Source: Kutzneria kofuensis (GTDB lineage: Bacteria > Actinomycetota > Actinomycetes > Mycobacteriales > Pseudonocardiaceae). From it: DNA of 64,000 nt. The notes under the pieces are model-generated. The model did no database searches. It was not told where the DNA came from and worked only from the letters and a program-made list of their open reading frames with translations. Both the position numbers and the translations under genes were made by a program. Numbering within the stretch: position 1 is the stretch's first letter; each line of letters begins with the position of its first letter. The stretch is taken from the NCBI RefSeq assembly GCF_014203355.1, contig NZ_JACHIR010000002.1, forward strand, positions 1 to 64,000, given 5' to 3'. Positions 1 through 10,225 of this stretch are shown piece after piece.

Positions 1-569
1 ACCCGGCGGCGAGCCAGGTGTTGCCCGGCTGGCTGGCCGCCGCGGGCCGGCCGGCGGAAGGCGGCGGCGCGCTCACCGCCCAGGTGGAATCGTGGCTGCA
101 CCGGGCTTCCCGCGAACTGGACCGGGGACGCACCGACCTGGCCAGGCAGGCCCTCGGCCGCGCGCTGCACCTGGCCGCGCCGGAGAACCTGCGCCGGCCG
201 ATCGTCGAGGCCCCGCCCCGGTTGCGGCGATTCCTGTTGCAGGACCAGCAACTGCTGCGCCGGCACCAGTGGCTGGACGGTGCCCTCGCCGTCGTGTCGA
301 CGACCCGGCCGCAGGGCGACACGCGGCCGCCCGCGCTCGTCGAACCGCTCACCGACCGCGAATACGAGGTGCTGTGCAACATGGCCGCGCTGCTGTCCAC
401 CGACGAGATCGCGCACACGATGTTCGTGTCGGTCAACACGGTGAAGACGCACATCCGCGGCATCCTGCGCAAGCTGTCCGCCAACCGGCGCAACGACGCC
501 ATCCGGCGCGCCCGCGAACTCGGCCTGCTCGGCACGCCGGGCGACGGATCGCCCGGCGCCCCGCCCTGA
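1..569 (+). CDS. LuxR-family transcriptional regulator, C-terminal part
   Basis: The reading frame is open to the left edge, so only the C-terminal part of this protein is in the window. The last ~65 residues form a LuxR-type helix-turn-helix: L-T-D-R-E-Y-E-V-L, then S-T-D-E-I-A, then S-V-N-T-V-K-T-H recognition helix and an R-N-D-A-I-R-R-A tail. The preceding ~100 residues are helical and Leu/Ala/Arg rich, like the TPR-like region of large ATP-binding LuxR (LAL/MalT-type) regulators. An internal GTG at 18 could start a short protein, but a truncated view of a long regulator is more likely. Target genes are not evident; the MFS gene 150 bp downstream is a candidate. Confidence 0.8.
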   Translation, partial: PAASQVLPGWLAAAGRPAEGGGALTAQVESWLHRASRELDRGRTDLARQALGRALHLAAPENLRRPIVEAPPRLRRFLLQDQQLLRRHQWLDGALAVVSTTRPQGDTRPPALVEPLTDREYEVLCNMAALLSTDEIAHTMFVSVNTVKTHIRGILRKLSANRRNDAIRRARELGLLGTPGDGSPGAPP

Positions 570-719
570 CCCGGCCGGCGCTCGTCATCCGGCGCGGAGG
601 AGGCCGACCAGTCCGGGACGGCCCAGCGTGGTTCCTGACCGGACTTCGCGGCGCGACTCCCAGGCGGTGGACCGAATGGGTTCTGTGACGGGCATGACGA
701 CCCGCCGCGGGCGGCGGCG

Positions 720-2150
720 ATGACCCGCACCGGCGCGGCCGAACTGGTGCTGCCGCTCGCGCTCGCCCAGTTCGTCGCCAGCTACGCCGCGACCAACATG
801 AACGTGGCCATCAGCACGATCGCGTCGGACATCGGCACGACGGTGATCGGCATCCAGACCACGATCACGCTGTTCACCCTGACCATGGCGTCGCTGATGA
901 TCCCGGGCAGCAAGCTGACCGACATCTGGGGCCGCAAGGTGTGCTTCATCGGCGGCCTGGCCGTGTACGGCGTCGGTGCGGTGCTCGCTTCCCAGGCCGG
1001 GGGCCTCGGCTTGATGATCCTGGGCTACTCGCTCCTGGAAGGCATCGGGTCGGCGTTGCTGATCCCGCCCATCTACATCCTGATCACGGTGTCGTTCGAC
1101 GACATCGGGACGCGAGCCCGAAACTTCGGCGTGGTCAGCGGCGCCGCCGGGCTCGGGGCCGCGGCCGGTCCGCTGATCGGCGGGCTGGTCACCAGCTTCG
1201 TCAGCTGGCGCGCGTCGTTCCTGCTCCAGGCGCTGGTGGTGTTGTCGATCGTCGTTCTCGCCCGCCACCTCGCCGATCCGCCCAGGCCCGAGCCGCCGCC
1301 GCGGTTCGACCTGCTCGGCGCCGTGCTGTCCGCGGCCGGTCTCTTCCTCGTCGTGTTCGGGATCCTGCGCACCGGCACCTACGGCTGGTTCGTCGCTCGG
1401 ACGGACTTCACGGTCGCCGGCACCGTGATCATCCCGGCCGGTGGCCCGTCGCCGGTGTGGATCTACATCGGGATCGGTGTCGCGGTGCTCGCGCTGCTGG
1501 TCGCGCACCTGCGCGCGCGGGAGCGAGCGGGACGCGACCCGCTGTTCTCCGTCACGCTGTTCCGCGACCGCACCACCTGCCTCGGCCTGACGACCCAGCA
1601 TCTGCAGTGGCTGGTGCTGCAGGGCTCGTTCTTCGTGATCTCCGTCTTCCTGCAGCAGGTCCGCGGCTTCGACGCCATCGGGACCGGCCTGATGCTGCTG
1701 CCCGCGACGGTGGGCATCCTGCTGTCCTCCGCGGCGGCGGAACGGCTGGCCCGTCGCCACTCCCAGCGGCGGCTGGTCCGTGGTGGCTTCGTGACCACGA
1801 TCGCCGGCATGGCGCTGCTGCTCGCGTTGGTCAGGGACGACTCGGGCGTGCTCACCTTCGTGCCCGGCCTGTTCCTGACCGGCGCGGGCATCGGGATCAT
1901 GCTGACCGCGTCCGTGAACGTGGTGCAGTCCAACTCCCCGGCCGAACTGCAGGGCGACATCTCGGGTCTGTCGCGCAGCGTGTCCAATCTCGGTTCGTCG
2001 ATGGGCACCGCGCTCGCCGGCTCGGTCCTCGTGGGCGCGGCGCATCCGGGTGGCGGCCCGTTCGCGCTCGCGCTGGGCGTTCTCGGCGTCGTCGCGGTCG
2101 TCGGCCTCGTGGCCGCGATCCTGCTGCCCCGCCCGGCCGCTCGGGACTGA
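720..2150 (+). CDS. MFS drug/metabolite exporter, DHA2-like
   Basis: A 476-aa integral membrane protein of the major facilitator superfamily, most like the 14-TM DHA2 drug:proton antiporters. Hydrophobic segments run through the whole length. The family motif A is visible in the first cytoplasmic loop (G-S-K-L-T-D-I-W-G-R-K, about residues 60-70). Family members export drugs or small amphipathic compounds using the proton gradient; the substrate here cannot be told. The start is ATG at 720, because the alternative ATG/GTG codons just upstream (676-694) lie in another frame that stops at 721. It lies on the same strand as the LuxR fragment upstream, which may regulate it. Confidence 0.88.
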   Translation: MTRTGAAELVLPLALAQFVASYAATNMNVAISTIASDIGTTVIGIQTTITLFTLTMASLMIPGSKLTDIWGRKVCFIGGLAVYGVGAVLASQAGGLGLMILGYSLLEGIGSALLIPPIYILITVSFDDIGTRARNFGVVSGAAGLGAAAGPLIGGLVTSFVSWRASFLLQALVVLSIVVLARHLADPPRPEPPPRFDLLGAVLSAAGLFLVVFGILRTGTYGWFVARTDFTVAGTVIIPAGGPSPVWIYIGIGVAVLALLVAHLRARERAGRDPLFSVTLFRDRTTCLGLTTQHLQWLVLQGSFFVISVFLQQVRGFDAIGTGLMLLPATVGILLSSAAAERLARRHSQRRLVRGGFVTTIAGMALLLALVRDDSGVLTFVPGLFLTGAGIGIMLTASVNVVQSNSPAELQGDISGLSRSVSNLGSSMGTALAGSVLVGAAHPGGGPFALALGVLGVVAVVGLVAAILLPRPAARD

Positions 2151-2242
2151 GCCGAACCACCCGGCCGGGATGACGTCGTCTCCGCGGGCCACGTACATGC
2201 TGGCGACACAACGGATCCGGCATCGAGTGGAGGTAGGACACC

Positions 2243-3835
2243 ATGTCCGAGGACACCATGTCCGACACGGAGCGCGATCGCCCCGGCGGCGGAGTCGCCT
2301 GCGCCGATCACGACGGTGGCGCGACCAGTGGGTGGCCCGAGCAGCCCGTGATCTACGAAGTCAACACGGCGGTGTGGCTGGACGCCGTCTCCCGCGCCGT
2401 CGGCCGCCGCACGACGCTGGCCGACGTGTCGGACGACGACTGGGACGCGGTCACGCCGACCGGGGTCGACGCGGTCTGGCTGATGGGCGTGTGGCGGCGC
2501 AGCCCGGCCGGTCTCGCCCTGGCCAACGCGGATCCCATGGTGCGTAGGACGTTTCGCGCGGCCCTGCCGGACCTGCGCCCCACGGACGTGTTCGGCTCGC
2601 CGTACTGCGTGCGGCAGTACGTGGTCGACGACGCGTTCGGCGGGCCCGACGCGCTGGCTGTCGCCCGGAAGGCGCTGGCCGAGCGTGGTGTCCGCCTGAT
2701 CCTGGACTACGTGCCCAACCACGTCGCCCCCGACCATCCGTGGGTGACCGAGAGGCCGGAGCTGTTCATCCGCGGCGAGCCGCGCGACCTGTGGGCGGAC
2801 GCGACGGCATGGCTGGATCTGTCCGGGCACGTCCTGGCCCGGGGGCGGGACCCGCACTTCCCGGCGTGGACCGACGTCGTGCAGCTCGACGCGTTCTCCC
2901 CCGCGCTGCGGACGGCGACCGCGGCCACCCTCTCCGAGATCGCCGACCAGTGCGACGGGATCCGCTGCGACATGGCCATGCTCGTGACGAACACGGTGTT
3001 CGCGGCGACCTGGGGCGATCGGGTCGGACCGGAACCGGCCGGGGAGTTCTGGCCGGAGGTCATCGGCCGGTTGCGCGAGCGGCACCCGGAGACGGTGCTA
3101 CTCGCCGAGGCGTACTGGGACCTCGAACCGAGCCTGCAGCAGCAGGGCTTCTCGTTCTGCTACGACAAGCGGCTGCACGACCACATCGTCGAGCAGGACC
3201 CGGCGGCCATCCGCGAGCACCTGCGCGCCGGCCGGAACCACCAGTCGCGGCTGGTGCGGTACCTGGAGGACCACGACGAGCCCAGGATCGCCGGCCAGCT
3301 GGATCCGGCCGCCGAGGTCGCCGCGGCTGTCGCCATCGCCACCCTGCCGGGCGCGACCCTGTGGCACGAAGGGCAGTTCGAGGGCCGCAAGGTCCGCCCG
3401 TCGGTGTTCGTGTCGCGGCGCCCCGACGAACCGCCGGACCGCGGCCTCGCCGCGTGGCACGCCCGCCTGCTCGCCACCGTCGCCAACCACCGCGTCCGCC
3501 GGGGCGCCTGGCAGCTGTTGGAACCGGCCGGCTGGCCCGACAACCAGTCCTGCCGCAACCTCATGGCCTGGTGCTGGCTGCCCGCCGACGGCGAGACCCG
3601 GCACCTGGTCGTGATCAATTTCTCGGCGCAGCCGGCGCAGGCCCGGATCCCGCTGGGCTGGCCCGACCTGCCCGGTCGCCGCTGGCGTCTCACGAACCTG
3701 CTCGGCGACGACGTGTTCGGGCGGGACGGCGACGACCTGGCCGGTTCCGGCCTGTACGTCTGCCTGGGCCCCTGGCAGGCGCACCTGCTGTCGGTCGAGT
3801 CGTTCGACGAGGACCGAGGACTGCTCATGCGGTAG
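2243..3835 (+). CDS. GH13 alpha-amylase-family glycosidase
   Basis: A 530-aa cytoplasmic (no signal peptide) alpha-glucan hydrolase or transglycosylase. The GH13 (beta/alpha)8 signatures are present in order: D-Y-V-P-N-H (region I, ~residues 155-160), G-I-R-C-D-M with the nucleophile Asp243, L-A-E-A-Y with the acid/base Glu289, and D-H-D-E with the stabilising Asp345. The C-terminus (~430-530) is a beta-rich domain typical of the family. A good ribosome site (gtggaggtagg, 2228-2237) precedes ATG 2243; a second in-frame ATG 15 bp on is less well placed. The exact specificity cannot be decided from sequence. It lacks obvious trehalose- or glycogen-pathway neighbours. Confidence 0.85.
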   Translation: MSEDTMSDTERDRPGGGVACADHDGGATSGWPEQPVIYEVNTAVWLDAVSRAVGRRTTLADVSDDDWDAVTPTGVDAVWLMGVWRRSPAGLALANADPMVRRTFRAALPDLRPTDVFGSPYCVRQYVVDDAFGGPDALAVARKALAERGVRLILDYVPNHVAPDHPWVTERPELFIRGEPRDLWADATAWLDLSGHVLARGRDPHFPAWTDVVQLDAFSPALRTATAATLSEIADQCDGIRCDMAMLVTNTVFAATWGDRVGPEPAGEFWPEVIGRLRERHPETVLLAEAYWDLEPSLQQQGFSFCYDKRLHDHIVEQDPAAIREHLRAGRNHQSRLVRYLEDHDEPRIAGQLDPAAEVAAAVAIATLPGATLWHEGQFEGRKVRPSVFVSRRPDEPPDRGLAAWHARLLATVANHRVRRGAWQLLEPAGWPDNQSCRNLMAWCWLPADGETRHLVVINFSAQPAQARIPLGWPDLPGRRWRLTNLLGDDVFGRDGDDLAGSGLYVCLGPWQAHLLSVESFDEDRGLLMR

Positions 3836-3922
3836 CGCGGTCTCACCCGCCTCCCGAACGGAAGTCGCGCGGTAACGCCTCTCGTCGCGCGGGCGAAGAA
3901 CTGGTCCCCGGAGGTGGACGCC

Positions 3923-4747
3923 ATGAACGATCCGGATCGATCCTCGCTCCATTCGCGACGGTGGTGGATTCTCGCCGTCATGACCGTGGTGGTCGCCGCC
4001 GCCGCGGCCGTCGTCGTCACGCAGCTGCCGGCCAACACCGTCGCGCCGGGCACGACAACCGTCCAGCCGACCGCGGTGGTGACGACCACGGCCCAGTCCG
4101 CGAGCGCGACCACCACCGCGGCCGCCGCGAGATACCAGCTGCTGTGGCCGTTCGCCGACGAGCAGGAGGCGGCGGCGTGGCAGGTCGGCTACCGCAAGGA
4201 CGGCCATCAGCCCTGGCATCTCGACGCCGGCCTGACCGCCCAGTCGTTCACCCGGGGCTACCTGGGTTACGGCACGCTCGACCGGGTCACCACGACGTCG
4301 GTGATCGACGCGGACGCACACGTCGGCGTCGGGTACGAGCTGCCCGACGGCCGGACGGCCACGGCCGCCGTGATCCACCTGGTCAAGATCAGCACCGGTC
4401 GGGACGCGCCGTGGGAGGCCGTCGGCACCGACGACACTCCGCAGCTGACGCTGACCACGCCCCCGTACGGCTCGACCGTGACCTCACCGGCGAAGGTCGG
4501 CGGCAACATCACCGGTGTGGACGAGAGCCTGCGGATCCAGGTGTTCCGTCTCGCCGAGGAGAAGCCGATCGGTCGGACGGACGGCATCCCGGCCGGCGGT
4601 CAGAACACGCCGTGGACCGCCCAGGTGTCGTTCACCGCACCGACGGGCAGCGTGCTCACCATCGCGGTGTCGACCGGCGGGCACGTCAACGACGTCGAAC
4701 GCTTCGCGGTCACCGGCGTTCGCTCGGGGCCCGCAGTGAACGGCTGA
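3923..4747 (+). CDS. membrane-anchored protein with C-terminal Gmad2-like domain
   Basis: A 274-aa protein with one N-terminal membrane segment (about residues 12-33, W-W-I-L-A-V-M-T-V-V then Ala/Val rich), a Thr/Ala-rich extracytoplasmic linker, and a globular exported part. The last ~90 residues begin T-P-P-Y-G-S-T-V-T-S-P and read like the immunoglobulin-like Gmad2 domain found with spore-germination and other cell-surface proteins. This domain call is from motif memory. ATG 3923 is chosen because ggaggtgg (3910-3917) sits 5 bp upstream; the GTG at 3914 lies inside that ribosome site. Its 3' end overlaps the convergent permease gene by 38 bp. Function unknown. Confidence 0.7.
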   Translation: MNDPDRSSLHSRRWWILAVMTVVVAAAAAVVVTQLPANTVAPGTTTVQPTAVVTTTAQSASATTTAAAARYQLLWPFADEQEAAAWQVGYRKDGHQPWHLDAGLTAQSFTRGYLGYGTLDRVTTTSVIDADAHVGVGYELPDGRTATAAVIHLVKISTGRDAPWEAVGTDDTPQLTLTTPPYGSTVTSPAKVGGNITGVDESLRIQVFRLAEEKPIGRTDGIPAGGQNTPWTAQVSFTAPTGSVLTIAVSTGGHVNDVERFAVTGVRSGPAVNG

Positions 4748-5975
4748 CCGCCCGGCCCGCCAGTCCGACGGCGAACATCACCGCCCCGGCCAGCACCGAG
4801 GGCCAGGGCAGGGTGGCCACCAGAACCACGCAGCCGGCGCCGCCGAGCACGTTGAGCCAGCGCGGCCACCGGCGCTGGGCCGCCGGCTGGGTGAACGCCG
4901 CGGCGTTGGCGATGGCGTAGTAGATCAGCACGCCGAAGGACGAGAAACCGATCACCCCGCGCAGGTCGACGGTGGCCACCACGACGCCGACCACCACCGC
5001 GAGCGCCGTCTCCGCGTGGTGCGGGACCTGGAACCGGGGATGGACGGCGGCCAGCCACCGGGGCAGGTCCCCGTGGCGGGCCATGGCCAGGCTGGTACGG
5101 CCGATGCCGGCGATCAGCGCCAGCAGCGCCCCGAGCGACGCCAGCGCGGCCCCGACCCGCACGACGGGATCGAGTCCGGCCGACTGGACGGCAGTGCTCA
5201 GCGGCGCCGTAGAGGCGGCGAGCTTGTCCGGGCCGGCGGCGAGCAGGGCCGCCACACCCACCACCAGGTAGACGGCGACCGTGATGAACAAGGCGATCGG
5301 GATGGCGCGCGGAATCGTGCGTTGCGGGTCGCGGACCTCCTCGCCCATGGTGGCGATGCGGGCGTAGCCGGCGAAGGCGAAGAACAGCAGCCCGGCGGCC
5401 TGGAGAATGCCGTAGACACCGCCGGCGTCCACGCCGCCGAGATTCGCCGGATTCGCGTGCCCGCCCACGGCGATCCCGACCACGACCACCGCCAGGGCGG
5501 TCAGGCTGGCGCCGACCAGGATGCGGGTCAGGAGAGCGGTTTTGGTGACGCCGCGGTAGTTGAGCGCGGCCAGGCCGAGCACCGCGGCCACCGCCACGGC
5601 CCGCTGCGCCCACCAGGGGCCGGGCACGGCGTAGGAGGCGAAGGTGAGGGCCATGGCCGCGCAGGAGGCGGTCTTGCCGACCACGAATCCCCAGCCGGCG
5701 GTGAACCCCCACCACTCCCCGAGCCGCTCCCGCCCGTAGATGTAGGTGCCACCGGACACCGGGTAGGCCGCCGCCAGCTGCGCCGACGCGGTCGCGTTGC
5801 AGTAGGCGATGACCGCCGCGACGGCCAGGCCGACCAGCAGCCCGGCGCCGCCGGCCCGGGCCGCCGGTCCGAACGCCGCGAACACGCCGGCGCCGATCAT
5901 CGAACCCAGCCCGATGACCACCGCGTCGCCCGTGCCCAGTCGCCGCGCCAATGCCCCCTGGCTCACGGGCGTCAT
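4710..5975 (-). CDS. APC-superfamily amino acid permease
   Basis: A 421-aa multi-spanning transporter of the amino acid-polyamine-organocation superfamily. The N-terminal signature G-D-A-V-V-I-G-L-G-S-M-I-G-A-G-V-F marks the unwound first transmembrane helix that binds the substrate amino/carboxyl groups. About twelve hydrophobic segments follow. ATG 5975 is chosen: the longer frame (to 6179) adds an Arg/Gly/Pro-rich stretch with no similarity and would overlap the kinase gene. It lies 52 bp downstream of the kinase gene on the same strand and could be cotranscribed with it. Substrate cannot be assigned. Confidence 0.85.
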   Translation of the reverse strand: MTPVSQGALARRLGTGDAVVIGLGSMIGAGVFAAFGPAARAGGAGLLVGLAVAAVIAYCNATASAQLAAAYPVSGGTYIYGRERLGEWWGFTAGWGFVVGKTASCAAMALTFASYAVPGPWWAQRAVAVAAVLGLAALNYRGVTKTALLTRILVGASLTALAVVVVGIAVGGHANPANLGGVDAGGVYGILQAAGLLFFAFAGYARIATMGEEVRDPQRTIPRAIPIALFITVAVYLVVGVAALLAAGPDKLAASTAPLSTAVQSAGLDPVVRVGAALASLGALLALIAGIGRTSLAMARHGDLPRWLAAVHPRFQVPHHAETALAVVVGVVVATVDLRGVIGFSSFGVLIYYAIANAAAFTQPAAQRRWPRWLNVLGGAGCVVLVATLPWPSVLAGAVMFAVGLAGRAVSRSLRAPSERR

Positions 5976-6027
5976 CAAACCATGCCGGCCGGCTCGGGCC
6001 GCGTCTCGACCGCGCCGGGGCCGTCGG

Positions 6028-7872
<1,845 letters not shown>

Positions 7873-7943
7873 TCACTCGTGATCGTCGGGGTTGGCGACT
7901 TTGGCGGGTTGTCCACCCTGCGCCACCCGACGCGGCGCCGTGC

Positions 7944-8522
7944 TCACCGGGCCGACAGCTGGGCCCATTCGAGATCGATGGCGGCGAACTTCCTGTGGTC
8001 CATGCGCCAGCGGGCGAACAGGTAGGCCGCGAGCACCAGGCCCTCGGCGCCGACGGCGCCGCACGAACCCGCGACGACGCCGTTGACGACGGCGTCGTCC
8101 GGGGTCATCGGCGGCGGGACGATCGAACCCTCGTCGTCCAGCCACACCCGCACGCTGGCGCCGTCGGTCAGGCCGACCGTCTGCTCCGTCCACCCGGTAC
8201 GGACGACGCTCGCCTGGTCGGTGTAGCGCACCTGCACCGACATCCTGGTCCCGGTGCTGCCGGGTCCCGGCAGCGAGTTGTCGAGCCGCACCGCGTTCGT
8301 GGGATGCGAGCGCGCCATCTGCTGCCCCGACGTCACGAGATCGGACTGCGCCACCGTCAGTCCGAACACGATTCCGGCCAACGCGATCACCATGCCGGCC
8401 AGCCACACCAACACGACCGACAGCCCCTCGACGCGGTCGACGGGCCGGCGCAGCGAGTTGCGGCCCAACCCGATCCGGCGAGCCATTCCCAGCAACGAAA
8501 CCTGCCGCACGTACGTGCCCAT
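7944..8522 (-). CDS. Rv1733c-like two-TM membrane protein
   Basis: A 192-aa protein with two membrane segments flanking a ~90-residue extracytoplasmic domain: a first helix at ~35-58 (V-V-L-V-W-L-A-G-M-V-I-A-L) and a second at ~145-170 (D-D-A-V-V-N-G-V-V-A-G-S then hydrophobic), ending in a short cytoplasmic R-W-R-M-D-H tail. This architecture and the N-terminal R-N-S-L-R-R-P-x-D-R motif match the Rv1733c family, a strongly DosR-induced membrane protein in Mycobacterium tuberculosis. Biochemical function is unknown in the family. It is divergent from the hsp20 gene, with the shared 228-bp region holding candidate regulator sites. Confidence 0.75.
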   Translation of the reverse strand: MGTYVRQVSLLGMARRIGLGRNSLRRPVDRVEGLSVVLVWLAGMVIALAGIVFGLTVAQSDLVTSGQQMARSHPTNAVRLDNSLPGPGSTGTRMSVQVRYTDQASVVRTGWTEQTVGLTDGASVRVWLDDEGSIVPPPMTPDDAVVNGVVAGSCGAVGAEGLVLAAYLFARWRMDHRKFAAIDLEWAQLSAR

Positions 8523-8624
8523 CGTCGGTGTCCCTTCTCACTCGTCCACGACTTGTCCCGAGCATCGTCGCCGAGCCCATGGGCCCCCAGAGTCGTTGGC
8601 CGCTCGGGTGGTCCCGTGCCCCCA

Positions 8625-8638
8625 GGGACTTCCGACCC
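8625..8638 (+). promoter_or_regulatory. candidate DevR-like box between Rv1733c-like gene and hsp20
   Basis: GGGACTTCCGACCC is an imperfect dyad resembling the mycobacterial DosR consensus core GGGACT-N-N-AGTCCC. It lies in the divergent region, 102 bp from the membrane-protein start and 112 bp from the hsp20 start, so it could serve both. Assignment is by eye. Confidence 0.4.
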
Positions 8639-8663
8639 CGTCCGGCGCGCCGGATGGCGGCCG

Positions 8664-8684
8664 GAGCGGGGCCTTCTCCTCTGC
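8664..8684 (+). promoter_or_regulatory. promoter motif shared with the downstream USP gene
   Basis: GAGCGGGGCCTTCTCCTCTG followed by C is matched by GAGCGGGGCTTTGTGCTCTG plus C at 9299-9319. Both sit 55-66 bp before an ATG, and both are followed by a similar block containing tgtccga and tggagg. The G-G-G-G-C-Y-T-T half resembles one arm of the DevR-like boxes elsewhere in the locus. Confidence 0.45.
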
Positions 8685-8750
8685 GCCACGGGCCCGGCCC
8701 GGGTGTCCGATGGAGGGGCAGGACCACCGAGGAGGCAAGGAGGCAGACAG

Positions 8751-9173
8751 ATGGCCAAGCCGGTCCGCAGGCAGCACGGCCTGCTGCCGGACCTGATCGA
8801 CTGGGCCGAGTCCTTCCCGTCCGTGTTCGGGTTGCGGCCGGCGCCGGGCATGCGGGTGGAGGACTTCGTCGAGGACGGCATGTACGTGGTGCGCGCCGAG
8901 TTGCCGGGCATCGACCCGGCCAAGGACGTCACGATCACCGTCCACGACCGGCTGCTGACGATCAGCGCCGAGCGCGCCGAGGAGACGACCGAGAAGAACC
9001 ATTCCGAGTTCCGCTACGGCTCCTTCTCGCGCACCGTCTCGCTGCCCGCCGAGGCGAGGGAGGAGGAGATCAAGGCCGGCTACGCCGACGGAATCCTCAC
9101 CGTGAGGGTGCCCGTCGACGAGACGGCCACCCCCCACCGCAAGATCGAGATCGAGACCGGGGACAAGGGCTGA
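8751..9173 (+). CDS. Hsp20/alpha-crystallin small heat shock protein
   Basis: A 140-aa ATP-independent holdase chaperone. The alpha-crystallin domain occupies ~35-130: V-R-A-E-L-P-G-I-D-P near the start, E-F-R-Y-G-S-F-S-R-T-V-S-L-P in the middle, and the hallmark Y-A-D-G-I-L-T-V-R-V-P near the end. ATG 8751 is set by an aaggagg site at 8738-8744; the open frame continues far upstream but without coding character. In mycobacteria the equivalent (HspX/Acr) is a top DosR-regulon product. The location beside Rv1733c-like and USP genes, and a promoter sharing motifs with the next gene, support the same regulation here. It is followed by a strong hairpin terminator. Confidence 0.93.
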   Translation: MAKPVRRQHGLLPDLIDWAESFPSVFGLRPAPGMRVEDFVEDGMYVVRAELPGIDPAKDVTITVHDRLLTISAERAEETTEKNHSEFRYGSFSRTVSLPAEAREEEIKAGYADGILTVRVPVDETATPHRKIEIETGDKG

Positions 9174-9182
9174 CGTCCCCGG

Positions 9183-9215
9183 GCCGTGGCCGCCGTCCCC
9201 GGCGGCGGCCACGGC
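9183..9215 (+). terminator. intrinsic hairpin after hsp20
   Basis: A perfect 13-bp inverted repeat: GCCGTGGCCGCCG (9183-9195) pairs with CGGCGGCCACGGC (9203-9215) across a 7-nt loop, starting 10 bp after the hsp20 stop. There is no U-tract, as is common in high-GC actinobacteria. It separates hsp20 from the USP gene, which has its own promoter motif. Confidence 0.7.
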
Positions 9216-9298
9216 GCGCGACGCGTCGACCGGCAGGCCGCCGGCCGACCGTGCGCCGGACGTCCGTCCTGTCGGGTTCACATCGTTCGGCCGGGTCC

Positions 9299-9319
9299 GA
9301 GCGGGGCTTTGTGCTCTGC
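9299..9319 (+). promoter_or_regulatory. promoter motif of USP gene, duplicate of hsp20 motif
   Basis: GAGCGGGGCTTTGTGCTCTG then C; 18 of 21 positions equal the hsp20 upstream copy at 8664-8684. The following ~50 bp to the start codon also resemble the hsp20 leader. Confidence 0.45.
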
Positions 9320-9374
9320 TCACCGGGATGTCCGAGGAGTGCGATGGAGGTGCAACGACCCGAAGGAGGTCGCG

Positions 9375-10214
9375 ATGACCACGGCGGCGATTGTCGTCGG
9401 CATCGACGGCTCGGACTCCGCCCGCCACGCCGTCGTGTGGGCGGCCCGGGAAGCGGCGCGCCGGAAGATCAGGCTCGTGATCGCCCATGTCGCGCCGGAC
9501 CTGCCCGCGGTGGTGGCGCAGGCCCGCGCCTGGCTCGACGACGCCGGGGCGGCCGCCGGCCACGCTGCTCCGACAGTCACGACATCGGCCGAACTGCTGT
9601 GCGGGCCCGTGGTGGAAACCTTGGCGGCGGTGTCCACCTGGGCCGACACGCTGGTGCTCGGCACGCGAGGGCTGGGCGGGTTCGCCGGCCTGCTCGTCGG
9701 GTCCACCGCCATCGGCGTCACCACGCGGGCCTCCTGCCCCGTTGTCGTCGTCCGGACGCCGGGGCCGCGGGCGCCGCTGCCCACCTCGGGGCCGATCGTC
9801 GTCGGCGTCGACGGGGGCACCGCCGAGGAAGCGATCGAGTGGGCGTTCACCGAGGCCGCGCTGCACGACACGCTCCTGATCGCGGTGCACACGTGGACCG
9901 AGGGCAGGTTCGGCCACGGCTGGGACGCCGTGCCGTACGCCGTCGACTTCCAGGCGCTCGACGACTCGATGCGCGTCATGCTGTCCGACCGCATGGCGCA
10001 CTGGCGGGAGAAGTTCCCGGGCGTCCCGCTCGAACTCGTCACCGCGCTCGACAGCCCCGCGCACGCGCTCGTCGAACAGTCCAAGCAGGCGCGGCTCGTG
10101 GTCGTCGGCACTCGCGGCCATGGTCCGTTCGCCGGGGCACTGCTCGGTTCCACGAGTCATGCGCTGCTGCACCACTCCGCGTGCCCGGTCGCCGTGGTGC
10201 GCACCACGTCGTGA
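9375..10214 (+). CDS. tandem-domain universal stress protein
   Basis: A 279-aa protein of two UspA domains (~1-135 and ~140-279). Each has the N-terminal V-V-G-I/V-D-G strand-loop and the ATP-binding signature G-x2-G-x9-G-S/T: G-T-R-G-L-G-G-F-A-G-L-L-V-G-S-T in domain 1 and G-T-R-G-H-G-P-F-A-G-A-L-L-G-S-T in domain 2. It is therefore expected to bind ATP. ATG 9375 follows aaggagg (9363-9369). Tandem USPs of this length are major members of DosR-type regulons. The gene is 11 bp upstream of a second USP, with which it is probably cotranscribed. Confidence 0.92.
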   Translation: MTTAAIVVGIDGSDSARHAVVWAAREAARRKIRLVIAHVAPDLPAVVAQARAWLDDAGAAAGHAAPTVTTSAELLCGPVVETLAAVSTWADTLVLGTRGLGGFAGLLVGSTAIGVTTRASCPVVVVRTPGPRAPLPTSGPIVVGVDGGTAEEAIEWAFTEAALHDTLLIAVHTWTEGRFGHGWDAVPYAVDFQALDDSMRVMLSDRMAHWREKFPGVPLELVTALDSPAHALVEQSKQARLVVVGTRGHGPFAGALLGSTSHALLHHSACPVAVVRTTS

Positions 10215-10225
10215 AGGAGTCCGCC

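Noticed and set aside
585-2198. Long minus-strand open frame (537 codons) opposite the MFS gene
   Set aside because: It is Arg/Gly/Asp/Gln-rich without any domain, and mirrors the strongly coding plus-strand transporter; such shadows are expected at this GC content.
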